64,000 nt of DNA from NCBI GenBank assembly GCA_030765065.1, contig CM060975.1, forward strand, positions 203,150,007 to 203,214,006, given 5' to 3'. Source of the stretch: Deroplatys truncata (Eukaryota > Arthropoda > Insecta > Mantodea > Mantidae). Both the position numbers and the translations under genes were made by a program. Below the pieces are notes generated by a model. The model saw nothing but the letters and a program-made list of their open reading frames with translations. It was not told the DNA's origin and ran no database searches. Positions 22,423 through 33,596 of this stretch are shown piece after piece (the first letter of the stretch is position 1; each line of letters begins with the position of its first letter).

Positions 22423-22855
22423 GAGCGAGACGGCTCCGCGGTAACGTGTGAAGTTCGTATTCGGGGGGTCTCCGGTTTGGTTCCCGTCGACCGCCTATTC
22501 TCTCGTTTTATTTTTCGTGGTTTCCGTGGCGAATGCTCCGTTTTCTTCTCATTTTTCCTGTGTGCTTCTAAGTTTTAGGTGTGTGTAGTTGCTCAAAAGA
22601 AAGAGTATTCCCCATGGACACCGGAGGGCTGCTTGGTAGACGGGTCGTTCATCGCTAGACAGCTCTGACAGTGGGACGGTTCTTCGAGCCTAAAACTGTT
22701 AGTTCCGCGCGTCTCTGTGCCTGTCTGCCTACGGTCTGCAGCGTCCTGTGATTGCTTTACTTCGTCCCTTCCTCCTGGGGGTGTTAGCCCCAATGGATCT
22801 ATGTAGGTCACAGTGCGCGAGGTACACCCTCCATTGTATAACCTATACCTATAGT
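22423..22855 (+). mobile_element. SINE family a copy
   Basis: The tRNA-like head (GAGCGAGACGGCTCCGCGG, B-box remnant GGTTTGGTTCCCG) is followed by the family body, with an internal deletion relative to the 5.4 kb copy. The 3' block CTTTACTTCGTCCCTTCC is present. The minus-strand frame at 22593-22811 is a shadow. Confidence 0.75.
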
Positions 22856-23424
22856 TCTAGTTATTTTAGAATATTTAGTTGTAAGTGAAAAATGAGCAAA
22901 TCTAAAATTGTCTGTTTTTAATGTAAAATATTTTTTTTTATTTAGAATATATGTAGTTTATTTGGAACGAAAAGCATTTAAACCTTTGAAAAAGTTATTT
23001 AAATAAAATGTACAGATTTATTTAATTTGGTTCTCCAAATCCCGTTTGTTGGAATTATTAGTTTTTATTGTGTATCTTAAAAAACTCAATTATTCTCTGT
23101 AGCCTTCAAATTTATAGACACTAGTTGGGTCAACTAAGAGACTACATAGAATGTAGCTAATGAGCATTATATGGAATTCCTAAAAGTGGATCATGCTACT
23201 CTTTAAGTTATATTTTAAACAGATTATCTCGAAACTACCCGTAGCACATATATACATTTCTTTAAAACTATAAAACCTACTCCGCTGCAACTTTGCATAC
23301 TTATATACAGACTGACGCAGATAAAAGTGGCCCGTCTCCCGTTTGGATGCAAATGCGATATTTCCGTTGTGTATTAATAAAAATTTCTTTTAAAATTGAA
23401 TCGCGCTGTCACCGAGCTATTTTT
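22856..23424. other. Unassigned AT-rich DNA with a possible transposon scrap
   Basis: The phrase around 23310-23410 (AAAAGTGGCCCGTCTCCCG, then TTGAATCGCGCTGTCACCG) resembles terminal regions of some insect DNA transposons. No transposase sequence accompanies it. Confidence 0.25.
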
Positions 23425-24182
23425 ATCACCGGAAATACCTATTTTGAGGCTCCTGAATAAAAAAAAAGCATTTTTAGAAAAAAAAGTCGATGAGTCTGTG
23501 TGTGTCTGTGAACAGAATAGCTCAAAAACAAAATGCCAGATAAATAATATACTCGTATTTAGGTTCAGTACCTTCTAAAGATGCGGACGAAGCTGTTCAA
23601 GAAAATGCCCCCACCTCCAACTACCCTTTACAGGGAACATTTCTCGAAAATTTTGATTTTTTAAAAAATAGCTCTAACGATTTAGGTTAAAATATCATAT
23701 ATTAAAGATATTTACGTGACAAATAAAATTTGTATCTTAAATTTTCTGGGAATACCTATGAAGTTCTCTTCATTCGAAAGAATTTTGTATTATCTTGTAT
23801 AACTGGTAAATGTTAAGCGATAGACGAAAACGTACCATATAAAAAATGCAGATATCTTTAAAGCACACAATATAAGTTTTTCCATTTCTGAGCCTTTAAA
23901 GGTTAGAATTCTTCAATATTCGATCTTTTAGTCTCGTGGACTTTCAGTTGTTTCTCGCGATTGCATGGAAACAGAATGGAATTTTAAGGCTAGCGCATAA
24001 TGTCCAGTTCTTAAACATTTGACTATAGCTGTTCCCTTTGTATCTATCGAAATGTGTAATGTAGCTATTTCCGGAAACGTTTATCTGGATTAAAATGTAG
24101 CAGATAGAAAAGTAAGAATAGTTTGTAAAGACTAATAAAGACAGAGGGTAGAGAAAGACATGTGAATGTATCACGTCAAACG
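23425..24182 (-). mobile_element. Family A copy, reversed, 3'-truncated
   Basis: Family sequence starts at TTATCACCGGAAATACC (terminal stem-loop missing) and runs to the 5' end CATGTGAATGTATCACGTCA, a subfamily II terminus. A short GT run marks the microsatellite position. Confidence 0.85.
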
Positions 24183-27100
24183 TTTTATGCATTATGCAGC
24201 CTTAGATCTTCTACCGCTTTTTTATATTTTGAATTCGCAGATCAACATATCTCGCCATTTTTACAGTTTGTACAAACCGCCAATAGTGAACAGGAAGGCT
24301 TCCTATATTCCTAGACGAATCGAAATAGAGGTTATAGAAATAAAAATTGGATTTGGGAGAGAAATAACTATCGATATTGGCCTTTTTAATACAGTACTTC
24401 AAACTGTTGGTTAAGTTCGATTATGATTGCTGAATAAGGCATCAATGAGAACGCACATTGGTTGAAAGGGCTGGCGAGTAATTGTCATTCATAAGTAATT
24501 GCGAGCGGTGCACTCGAGTGATTTTGTCTAAGGAATAGCACAGTCTTGCGTAAAATTTGGTTTGACACTTTCAGCGAATAGATAATAAATAGATCTTGCC
24601 ATGCAAGATCCTGCGAGGTTTACTGCATTATTATAAATAGTTTACTTACTTTACTGTTACATGTCTTTGGGTCTATACAACATGAAATTCTATTTTTAAC
24701 AGTTGGCAATAAAGAACTATGGTTATGTAATGTAATCTCTAAGTAGTGTTTTGAGGTTTATTTTTAGCCTCTGCTTTTGTATTATTCACTAATATAATGA
24801 GAATGCAGCTTCATTGAACAAAATATAATGGGGAACTTCAAAACGTACAATTATTAAAATTAAAAATTCATGGAATTTATTTCTTGTTGTAAACTACAGA
24901 TGCACTAAGATGTGGATGTACATTCTCTTGTAGGCTCTGGATTTCGCAGTTTCTCGAAAGGTGCTGTTCATTAATTTGCTACTATATCAATAGTTTGGTC
25001 GAAGAAAGTATGTGCGGAGATATGTTTCATTGCGAATAAAACATTGAAACCGGCAACTGAATTAGATTATCAGCAGGAAGCCGTTGATTATCGGGACCAT
25101 GAGATAAACAGCCGTAATAATTTATATAATTATGTGATAATGAATATTTCAGCGCCTTTAAAAGATGGTACTTACAATGAAAGAAATCTACAGACAATAG
25201 ATTAGTTTAAAATATTAAGGGAATTTCACGGACGTCCACATTCTTGTAGACTTAAAGTGTAGTTTACTCTATGCCAGTTCCCTAGTTAGGTAATCGTAAA
25301 GCCATTTTTTAAGAAATGTATTATACCTGAAGTTTTATATCAACGTTTCCCAATGATTATGAGAGCTAAAATAAGGACGGTTTCTAGTTTAACGCTACAA
25401 AGTGAGAGTGTATGAAAGTTTCTGAATTTCATTTCATCCATTACGCATGTACCGGAGAACCGGGAGATTTATGCTTTTTTGGAGTTGTATAATGCTGGCC
25501 AGGCCACATAGTGAGGATAATAGAAGGCAGTATAGAAGAATGGGACTTGCTTGGTACTGCAGAATTAATTAATTGGCTTGGCGCAAAATAAAATGTCGGG
25601 TAATAAATTCTGTCTGTCACGCAATATGGGGAGGGAGGGAGGGAGGAGTGAAGAGAAAGAGAGACGGAAAATGACCAATTTTTTGTCCTTGGTAGGAGGG
25701 GAGGGCGAAGGGGGAACTAATTTAGAGAGCAGCATTAAAATTTTCTTCGTTTTGCAGAGTTCTCTGGAATTCAATTTGAAAGTTTTAAATATTCCGGAAG
25801 ATCGGAAAAGGAAGATGTCGACTCTATTAGATTTAGCGTATAACTCCATAGAGAGGAGGGGTGGGGGAGGAGCAGAGGGAATTGTGAAAGCTACGACATC
25901 GTTGAGACAAGAGAAACTCTACCTAGAGGTAGCAAAAAAATAGATGTTGGGTCGGAGTTATAAGGAAAGATATGGTTCACGTTTAAATTGGATTGAGAAA
26001 ATTAATTTCAAGGGAGAAATAGTAAACAAGGCTTTCGGAATGGAACTTATAGGAGAGTAGCCTTACCTACGCTAAATATCCATAGACAGATGTAATGAAT
26101 AACTTTACAGAGTGTTAAAGATGGTACAACTGCTTTAATTTGCAAAGTGACCTTGCCATGTCGTTATTAAGAAGCAGGTAGGCAATGTTCTAAGAAGGCA
26201 ACATCATGATATTAAGCTTCAAATCTTTGAGAAACCTCCGCAGGGCTTAGTGAATGGTGTCTACTGCCGCTGCTTTGTTTCTTACATTTCGCAAACTTTT
26301 GGAACACCCGTTATTAGTTTCGCTTAAATGAGTTGTTTTGCTTTTCTGGCGCCTGTCTCATTTGCAACCTGCTTGTTTGCTCTTCTGAAAATCCCAAGCG
26401 AAGATCTAAGGAGCAAGACGAGGGGAAGGAAAAAACCTTTAACATATAATATGTGGTTTGTCACATGATGTAAAATAAATAAAAGATCGAGGACCGCTTT
26501 GCATTTATTATTTTGAAGTTTTATTCTGATTAATAGTAGTAAATGCCAATACTAGCATAGATAATATATAAATATATATATATAATATATATAAATAAAT
26601 AAAAAATATTGAAAGAAAGAACATTAAGATATAGAAATGATTGCAATAAATAATTTCCGTATATTAAATCAGTGCATAAAGTCAGAAGTTTGAGTTGAAA
26701 TGTTTGTCCGAAAAGATAAAGGTAATTAAGAAGTTAGGGTAGCGAAAGTCATTAGTATCAGAGAATACAGAAAGCATTAGCGTTAAAAGTTTCTGGTAAT
26801 CAATTTACAGTTAAATTCAAGACGTGTATGATCAGGCACGTAGGCCAATTCTGGAAAAGAGAAAGGCACTTAAAATCTGAGAATTTTAGTCAGGCCGTTA
26901 GTGACAGTCAGAGACCCACCCTTAAGATTTGAAACATTGGTTGCGCGTGAACAATAACCTTGGTGGGGAATAATGAAGTAGGGGGAGCTAAAAGTAATAC
27001 AGGCGTGAAATTAGATCCGAGAGCTACTGTGATTCTGGTACCGTCAGCGGTACTTGCTCGTGTGATATTTAAAGCGTCCATTGATGCGCTTGTGTGAGTA

Positions 27101-27654
27101 GTGGCTAGCGTGAGAGATCTTATCGGTCAAAGTTTAGCGACTTTTGCCAAATTACCCGTCTAGTTTCTTTTATTGCGAAAACAGTTATTTCAAAACGTAA
27201 AGTTGATCCTACAGAAGATAGCAGGTGTAATAATTCAAGCGTTATAGTTTCAAGTGCTACAATTCAGAATAAGTCTATTTCTTTACTTCAAACGTTCGGC
27301 AACTCACTTCAATAACTCAAATATCAGTTCACAATAAATGTCTCAGTTTAAACTGATGTGGTCTTCCACAACACATCCACGCAAATCCTGAGGGAAAATA
27401 CTCATAGCTCAGCCACTGTAGCAGCCGGCAGATGAATCAACAGCAGATATTGAGACAGCGAGAAAAGGTAGCAATAGCATTCCTGTACCGAATTGTTACA
27501 CCATCACCACCGCATCCCGTTAACTACTTCATTAGAAATTGTTTAAAATATAGAGTAATAAATAACTAGGTTGGATATTGAATTAAAGAAACTATATGAT
27601 TTTATTACAGGATATAAATAACTAAATAAATAATAGCTAATGAGACAAAGAGAT
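24183..27654. other. Longest stretch without recognised repeats
   Basis: No family-A, SINE or LINE sequence was seen over about 3.5 kb, unusual for this window. No gene recognised. The 121-codon frame at 25578-25943 is purine-rich low complexity (Gly, Glu, Arg) and unlikely to be coding. Notable points: a G-quadruplex-type motif at 25628-25646, paired TAATTG sites near 24475-24505, and a (TA)-rich run at about 26565-26600. Confidence 0.35.
25628..25646 (+). other. G-quadruplex-forming motif
   Basis: The string GGGGAGGGAGGGAGGGAGG satisfies the four-G-tract rule with single-base loops, the most stable class. It sits in a purine-rich block; a further G-rich stretch (GGAGGGGTGGGGGAGG) lies at about 25855-25870. 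Confidence 0.7.
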
Positions 27655-28203
27655 ATTAATGATATCTCAGAAACGGCTTAGACTGCAAAACAATTTATAA
27701 ATAAATTGTGTGTTTTAAAGAGATCTACATCTTTTGTTAGTAGCTTTCGTCTGTCGCTTAACGTTTACCAGTTATACAAGATTATACAAAATTTCTTCCA
27801 AATAAGTGGACTTCAACGGCTATTCCGGAAAATTCAAGATAAACATTTCATTTTTCATATAAACATCTTTAATATGTTGTATTTTAATCAAAATTGTCAA
27901 AGTCATTTTTTAGAAAATCAAAATTATCGAAAAATCTTCCAGGTAAAGGGCAGTCTGGGTTGGAGATATTTTCTTTAAAATCTTTGTGTCGCATCTTTTG
28001 AAGGAACTGAACTTAAATAGCAAGTTTGATGTTGATCCGATTTTTCATTTTCGAGTTATATTGTTCACAGACTTACGGACATTTTTCTAAAAATGCTTTT
28101 TTTTTTTAACTCAGCATTTCTCAAAACCTGTATTTCCGGTGAAATATCGATATCGATTTTTTGGGCGAATACAATACTTCCCTACTTTGCGAGTAAAGAA
28201 AGT
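27655..28203 (+). mobile_element. Family A 3' half
   Basis: Starts at GATATCTCAGAAACGGCTTA and ends at GAGTAAAGAAAGTA. The CA site is reduced to ACAGACTTACGGAC. It is joined at once to a reversed 5' end of the same family. Confidence 0.82.
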
Positions 28204-28204
28204 A

Positions 28205-28293
28205 CTGATAATAAGTTTTAGTAAGAATAGTTTGTAGACTCACTAATAAACGATAGAGGTTAGAGAAAGTCATGTGAATGTATCACATCAGAA
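28205..28293 (-). mobile_element. Family A 5' end, reversed
   Basis: The 89 bp read in reverse as TCTGATGTGATACATTCACA and the subfamily II start. Same strand-switched arrangement as at 15.4-16.4 kb: forward 3' half followed by reversed 5' end. Confidence 0.8.
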
Positions 28294-28612
28294 TTTTTTT
28301 TATTTTAGTTTAGTAGGTTAAGAATATATCTGTACAAGTATGAATAGAAGCAAATGGTGTAATAAGTAATAAACAAGTTTGGAATATATGTAAGACAAGC
28401 AGATATCAGGATGATATATTACAGATTTAGGTTATTTTATTTTTAATAGCAGCAAAGACCTATAGGCCCACTGAACTGAATTAAGGAACAAAACATAGTT
28501 GATTCAAAGAAAGTAATATGCATATTAACGACATGAAGCATTTATTACACAGTTTTATTACTTATTACACCTCTGCTTGGTACTGTAACTCCAAAAATGT
28601 GTATTTATTGCA

Positions 28613-28690
28613 TAGATGCAGAGAGCAGCATAGGTATACTGTACTTATACAACATCTTCAGTCTCCAGCCTATCTACAGCACTACATTCA
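28613..28690 (+). repeat. 80-bp repeat with A-rich end, copy 1
   Basis: The segment from GCATAGATGCAGAGAGCAGC to CATTCAGAAAAAAAA occurs again at 29639-29718 with few changes. The poly-A end suggests a truncated retroposon tail. The two copies flank the family B element. Confidence 0.75.
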
Positions 28691-28736
28691 GAAAAAAAAT
28701 CTGATTCTTTTTTCCAAAAATGCGTATTTATAGCTG

Positions 28737-29555
28737 AGGCAGTATTTTTAACACTTGAATAATTTCAATTAAATTATATAATATGTAAATTCAATAACAG
28801 CCCGCCTTGAAGAAATATGTATGTAATAATTTTTAAAATGTATGTAACAGTTAGTGCTTATATTATTGTAAACATGTATAATAATGTAAGAGCTGTGAGA
28901 ATAATAAGTTTAAAGTTGCTAACAATGAGGTAATAATGAGGTAACCTTGAGGCAATAATGAGTTTGAGAGTTTGAATGCTACTAGTCATTATTAGAGCAA
29001 CGATAACGTAAATTTTGTGACAGTTTAAAAATAGCCAATCAACAGCCAGAAAAAGCTTTAGTAAAATGCAGGTGTTCTATTGGACTAGGATTAGCCAATC
29101 AGAGACTTGAAATACAGAAGTTTACGGGTTTGGACGGTTGAAATATGTTCAGTTGCCTGCAGACCTTGATAGCAACCGAATGGAAGATGTGTTCTCTGGA
29201 GAAATATTACGTATTCGTGTGAAACGAAAATTATGTATACGCGTTAACAAACTGCAAGTATTAAATAAAAGAATCTCACAGCTGTTGATATCAGTGTAGT
29301 GCTATTTAATTTGTGTCAAGGATTAATAAAAAGAAGTGAATTTATACTTAAAATGTGTGTAAGCCTACATTTTTGTCGCACCACGCCCTGATTAAGAGAA
29401 ACGTGTCTCTAAAGTAATACTGAAGCAGCCAAGGCAAAAACAAACGTAAATAATATCTATAGAACCAGTTTAATAACAAAGTTAATATTTCTTTTTTAAA
29501 CTTGGAGCGTAACAACAAAAATACATCTTCAAATCGGCTTTTCATACGTAGCAGC
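28737..29555 (+). mobile_element. Family B element, copy 1
   Basis: One of three copies of an AT-rich non-coding element starting GAGGCAGTATTTTTAACACT. Shared landmarks in order: CAGCCCGCCTT, AACAATGAGGTAA, CCTTGAGGCAATAATGA, two CCAAT boxes (TAGCCAATCAACAGCC and TAGCCAATCAGAG), GGATTAATAAAAAG, and TAAGCCTACATTTTT. The promoter-like CCAAT pair and the AATAAA signal suggest an LTR, but clean TG...CA ends were not established, so the class stays open. Confidence 0.7.
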
Positions 29556-29638
29556 ATATTATGTAACAAACAATCTTCTTCAAATTGACGTCCATATATG
29601 GAGCTAAATAAATAAACTCCAAGAACAATCCTACTTCA

Positions 29639-29718
29639 TAGCATAGATGCAGAGAGCAGCATAGGTATACTGTACCTATATAACATCTTCAGTCTCCAAC
29701 CTATCTACAGCACTAAAT
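29639..29718 (+). repeat. 80-bp repeat with A-rich end, copy 2
   Basis: Second copy of the unit at 28613-28690, again ending CAGAAAAAA and again abutting a family-A 5' start (ATCTTATGTGTTACAC). Confidence 0.75.
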
Positions 29719-29729
29719 TCAGAAAAAAT

Positions 29730-29770
29730 CTTATGTGTTACACTTATATGACTTTCCCTACCCATTATCT
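29730..29770 (+). mobile_element. Family A 5'-end scrap
   Basis: Reads TCTTATGTGTTACACTTATA then GACTTTCCCTACCCATTATC, the first about 40 bp of the family, followed within a few bases by the 3' end of a reversed copy. Confidence 0.65.
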
Positions 29771-29775
29771 TCTTC

Positions 29776-30625
29776 ATTTCTCTACCTTGTACATAGTAGG
29801 TAGAGAAGGTATTTCATTCCACCCAAAACTTCGATACGAGATTTTATCGGAAATACATGTTTTAAGGTCCCGTGAATAAAAAACGTTTTAGAAAAAGGTT
29901 CGCGCGTCTGTATGCCTCTCTCTCTCTATCTCTCTCTCTCTCTCTCCCTCTCTCTGTGTCTGTGAACAGCATAACTCAAAAACGAAAAGTCGGATAAATA
30001 CCAAACTTGGTATTTAAGTTCAGTATCTTTCAAAGATACGACACAAATATTTTCGAGAAAGTCCCCTGACTCCAGACTACCCTTTACATAGAACATTTTT
30101 CGACATTTTTTATTTTCTCAAATATGGCACTAACGATTTTTGTTAAAATGTGATATGTTTAAGATAGTTTCATGGCAAATGAAGCGTATATCTTGAATTT
30201 TCTGGGAATGTCCTTAAAAGTCCTTTTCATTCTGAATGACTTTTGCATAACTGGTAAACCGTAAGTGATAGATAATATTTTACTACACAAAAAATGTAGA
30301 TCTCGTTAAAACATACAATTTATATCATATAATTTTTTTTCTCGAGTGAACCATTTCCAAGATACTGCTTGTTATTGATTTGAATTTTCCAATACTTACA
30401 CTTTTTCTCAAATGGGAATTCGTTATTCGTCTTTTTTATGTCCTGGACATGCAAAGAGAGTGGAATGCTCCACATAGCAACCAGTTGTTAAAAGATTTGA
30501 CTATCGCTTAAAGCCCCTAAAATTAGCAATAAGCTTAACATCTCGATTAACATGAAGTAGATGGAGAATAAGCGTTTGTAAAAATGGTTTGTACAAGAGT
30601 AGAGACAGCCATGTGAGTGTAACAC
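29776..30625 (-). mobile_element. Family A copy, reversed, with (CT)n tract
   Basis: Left edge TCTCTACCTTGTACATAGTAGGTAG is the stem-loop end; right edge GCCATGTGAGTGTAACACA is the 5' end. The microsatellite position holds (TC)n at about 29917-29958 rather than CA, before GTGTCTGTGAACAGCATAAC. Confidence 0.88.
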
Positions 30626-31044
30626 AGCTTTGTCTTCGTGGTTATGCCAAGAGTTTCAAAGCTATCACATAGCGTTCTGCTTTTTAACATTTTTACTATC
30701 GCTTTTACCTATTGTATTCTTCATATACCTAGAAGGAAATATGTACAAAGTGTGTTAAAAGTCACTTTCCCGAAAGGTGTGGGAAAATTATGCACACATA
30801 ATTGTGTTAAGGGCCTCTGACGCATTATATGTATGTATGTGTGTATGTATTTATTTCCATAATGCTGTACAAAATCTTGTAGGTTTAATGAGGGGCAACG
30901 GGTGTTAGTTCTTTGTTTTATGTTAATTTTAGTAGTAATTTACTATTATTGTTTAATAAAAGTGATTACAACTAGCGCTTTCCTTTAATTTTTTAGGAAA
31001 GCGACTTTTAGCTCAACCTTTATATGTGTGATGAAAGTTTTGTT
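30626..31044. other. Unassigned DNA
   Basis: No gene recognised. A TATG-rich run near 30826-30850 (TATGTATGTATGTGTG) is a small simple repeat. Confidence 0.3.
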
Positions 31045-31142
31045 TCGATTAACAAGAAGCAGATAGAAGAATACGTTTTTGTAAAAGTAGCTTGTAAAAT
31101 AGTAATTAGAGAATGTCATGTGAAGCAGCACATCGGATTTAT
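31045..31142 (-). mobile_element. Family A 5' end, reversed
   Basis: Reads in reverse as TCCGATGTGCTGCTTCACAT followed by GACATTCTCTAATTAC, the 5' end of the family. It is joined head to head with the forward copy on its right. Confidence 0.65.
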
Positions 31143-32167
31143 TTATATAGCTACTACAAATTATTCTTCAAGAGCTTATTCTTCTGCCTGCTTCAAGTTA
31201 TTATGATAAGCATTTCCATAAATATTTTCATTACGCATTTCGTATACGTACAAAGGGAATAGTTATAGTCAAACATTTACGAAGTGGCGCTGTACACTGG
31301 CATTAAAATCGCATGTATTTCCTTGACATTGCGAGAAACAACTGAAGGTTGCCAGTTCTTTAAGACATGACAAAGTATTGAACAATTGAAACCAAAAACA
31401 ATGGGTATCTTGGAAATAAAGGACGCCACAAAAAGGTTACGTAAAACAAATTGTATATTTTTAAGATGTCTACATTTTTGTATACCGATTTTGTTTAATT
31501 ATTATTGTTTACCAGATTTAAAAAATTATAAAAAAAGTTATTCCGATTGTAGAGGGCTTCATAGACTATTTCTAGAAAATAGAAAACATATACTATTTTA
31601 TTTGTAATGTAAATATTTTAAATATACAGTATATTTCCTTAATACTTATTTTAGGGTCATTTTAATTCTTTTTAAATAGGAACCTATAATTAGGATCGAA
31701 TTAAGTTTACCTAAAATAACAATCACAACGTCCTCCAAATAAAACACCATTAATGGATTTACTTTCCTTCATAATATCAAGCAACTTTTATTAAAGACAT
31801 TTCTTCCTACAAACGCTTAGTTTTGGAGATATTGCATAGTCTCAACTTAAATGGTCCACCCTGTATGTTATGTTAATCTAAGTCAGTTAATCTTTGAGGC
31901 GGTTTTGAGAAAATCAAAATTATTGTTACCATTTAAAGAGTAGTTTGAGTTGGGCTTTTCTTGAAAATCTTTGTGTCGCATCTTTGGAAGATTTTGAACT
32001 GAAATACCAAGTTTGGTACCTATATGGTATTTCGTTTTTGAGTTATTCTTATTCATTTTTATTCAAGGTCCTCAAAGTCCATATTTCTGTAAAATATCGA
32101 CATATTCATAGTTTTTGAATGGAATACGATACTTCTTCTACCTTATATCTAGTGGTAGAGAAAGTAA
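31143..32167 (+). mobile_element. Family A copy carrying a half MITE
   Basis: Diverged subfamily II copy; family sequence is followed through to CTAGTGGTAGAGAAAGTA at the right end. It is split at about 31640 by a MITE half-copy, after which GGTTTTGAGAAAATCAAAAT resumes. The CA site has been lost (GTTATTCTTATTCATTTTTATTC). Confidence 0.8.
31640..31863 (+). mobile_element. Half copy of the foldback mariner-type MITE
   Basis: The centre (TTATTTTAGGGTCATTTTAA) and the whole right arm, ending AACTTAAATGGTCCACCCTGTA, match the element at 13.09 kb. The left arm is missing. It lies inside family A, so it inserted later. Confidence 0.8.
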
Positions 32168-32634
32168 AATATATAGAGATATTTGTCTATTGTAAATAGG
32201 GCTATGTGTTTATAAGATAAACGTTATATCGTGCAGATTTTGTGCTTCCTTTTCGCTCTTAATGAATTCATCAAAACGTTCTGCAAATAACTTAACGCTG
32301 TAAAAAAACACCATTACAGAAAGGTTCTGCGGTCGTTTATGTGTGCCTTGTGATGATATAGAATATTCCCATCGCGTAAGTTGTCCTGTAAGTATTATAA
32401 GGTGTGCGTAAAACGTCCATGTACCTCTATATTAACTTCAAAATTACGTGAGTAATTTTTTTCACTGAGTTTAGTATATACTCTCGCAGATACCCATTGT
32501 TATCATCTTCTATTGTTGCTTTTAGATTGTTATAAATGAATCATATGACTGCAAATTAGTTGATGTCAAGATATTGAAAGAATGGCTGATACAAGTCATT
32601 ACACGCTTGGTGGCCGCTGTGTGGGTTCATGAGC
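32168..32634. other. Unassigned DNA upstream of a transposase remnant
   Basis: May include the 5' non-coding part of the deleted transposon that follows; no terminal inverted repeat could be identified with confidence. Confidence 0.3.
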
Positions 32635-33085
32635 GTCAAATTAATGGCAGATCAATTAAGTGTCACGAGACGATTTCGTTGCGCGGTTTGTGAAAACAGC
32701 ACCAACAAAGAAGACGTTGTTAGCGTGGGAAAAGAAAGCATTTATAACGGGCAGTGTTTGCGACGCACCGAGAAGTGGAAGACCATCCACCAGACTTGGA
32801 CTTTATGCTGAAGTGGAAAAATCTATCGAACAATCTCCGGTCGAATTCATACGGAAACATGCTTCAGAATTGGGGATACCGGAATCAACCACACATCAAA
32901 GTGGATCTGAAAATGAGGGTTGGCGTCCATTGAAGTCAATGAATTATCAGATAATTTGGAGAGACGTGTTGATGCCTGTGGTCGGATGCTGCAACAATTC
33001 CAAAGAGCATGAGAACATGGCGGCGTATTCAGCTGTGCAGAGGCCATAGAGGGACACATACGGATGTGTCATAGGATGTAAGATG
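32635..33085 (+). pseudogene. Internally deleted mariner-like transposase
   Basis: The first part (about 32660-32900) encodes a helix-turn-helix start: VARFVKTAPTKKTLLAWEKK, then GSVCDAPRSGRPSTR and IRKHASELGIPESTTHQ, matching the paired HTH of Tc1/mariner-type transposases (WxxxFxxTGSVxxxxRSGRPxT). At about 32905 it jumps, in another frame, to what looks like the C-terminal end (EVNELSDNLERRVDACGRML, then EGHIRMCHRM and stop). The whole DDE/D catalytic core is missing, and stops and frameshifts remain. It cannot encode a transposase but could be mobilised in trans. Confidence 0.75.
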
Positions 33086-33596
33086 AAAGGAGAAACATTT
33101 TAATATATGAATACTTTGTATATTATGTACTTTTATATTACGTCAGTTTGAATTTAATATAGGGATCTAGGGACTTTGTGCGCAATCTCTATATGTCCTG
33201 GATGCTAACAGCAGAGTAGAACTCGCCAAACAAATGCAAAGTTGTAACTATGGATGTCAGATATCATTCACTATGTATTGTGGAAGTTCAGTTAGGAGTT
33301 GAAGCTGTAACGTATCGGGATTCCCTTATAAGTGAAAGTGAACAGAAAATGTTGGTGCCAGAGTCTCGAACGGTACGAAATGTTTACGCGCGTTTACACT
33401 AGAGCGAATACCACACCCTTCACTAATACGGCTCCAGGAAGACAGACTTCATCGGAAACTCAGTATTCCCTATCCCTTTACTTTCAACGATAATTATGTT
33501 TGAAATGTGAAAGTATAACTTAATAAACGCTAGTACCAAGGAACATTGAGTGAATTATAATAATACATCGGATTAATAATTATTAATTGTTATTAC
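33086..33596. other. Unassigned DNA
   Basis: No gene recognised. May hold the 3' non-coding part of the deleted transposon. Confidence 0.3.

Noticed and set aside
25578..25943. 121-codon plus-strand frame
   Set aside because: Purine-rich low complexity with an equally open frame on the opposite strand; no domain or splice context.
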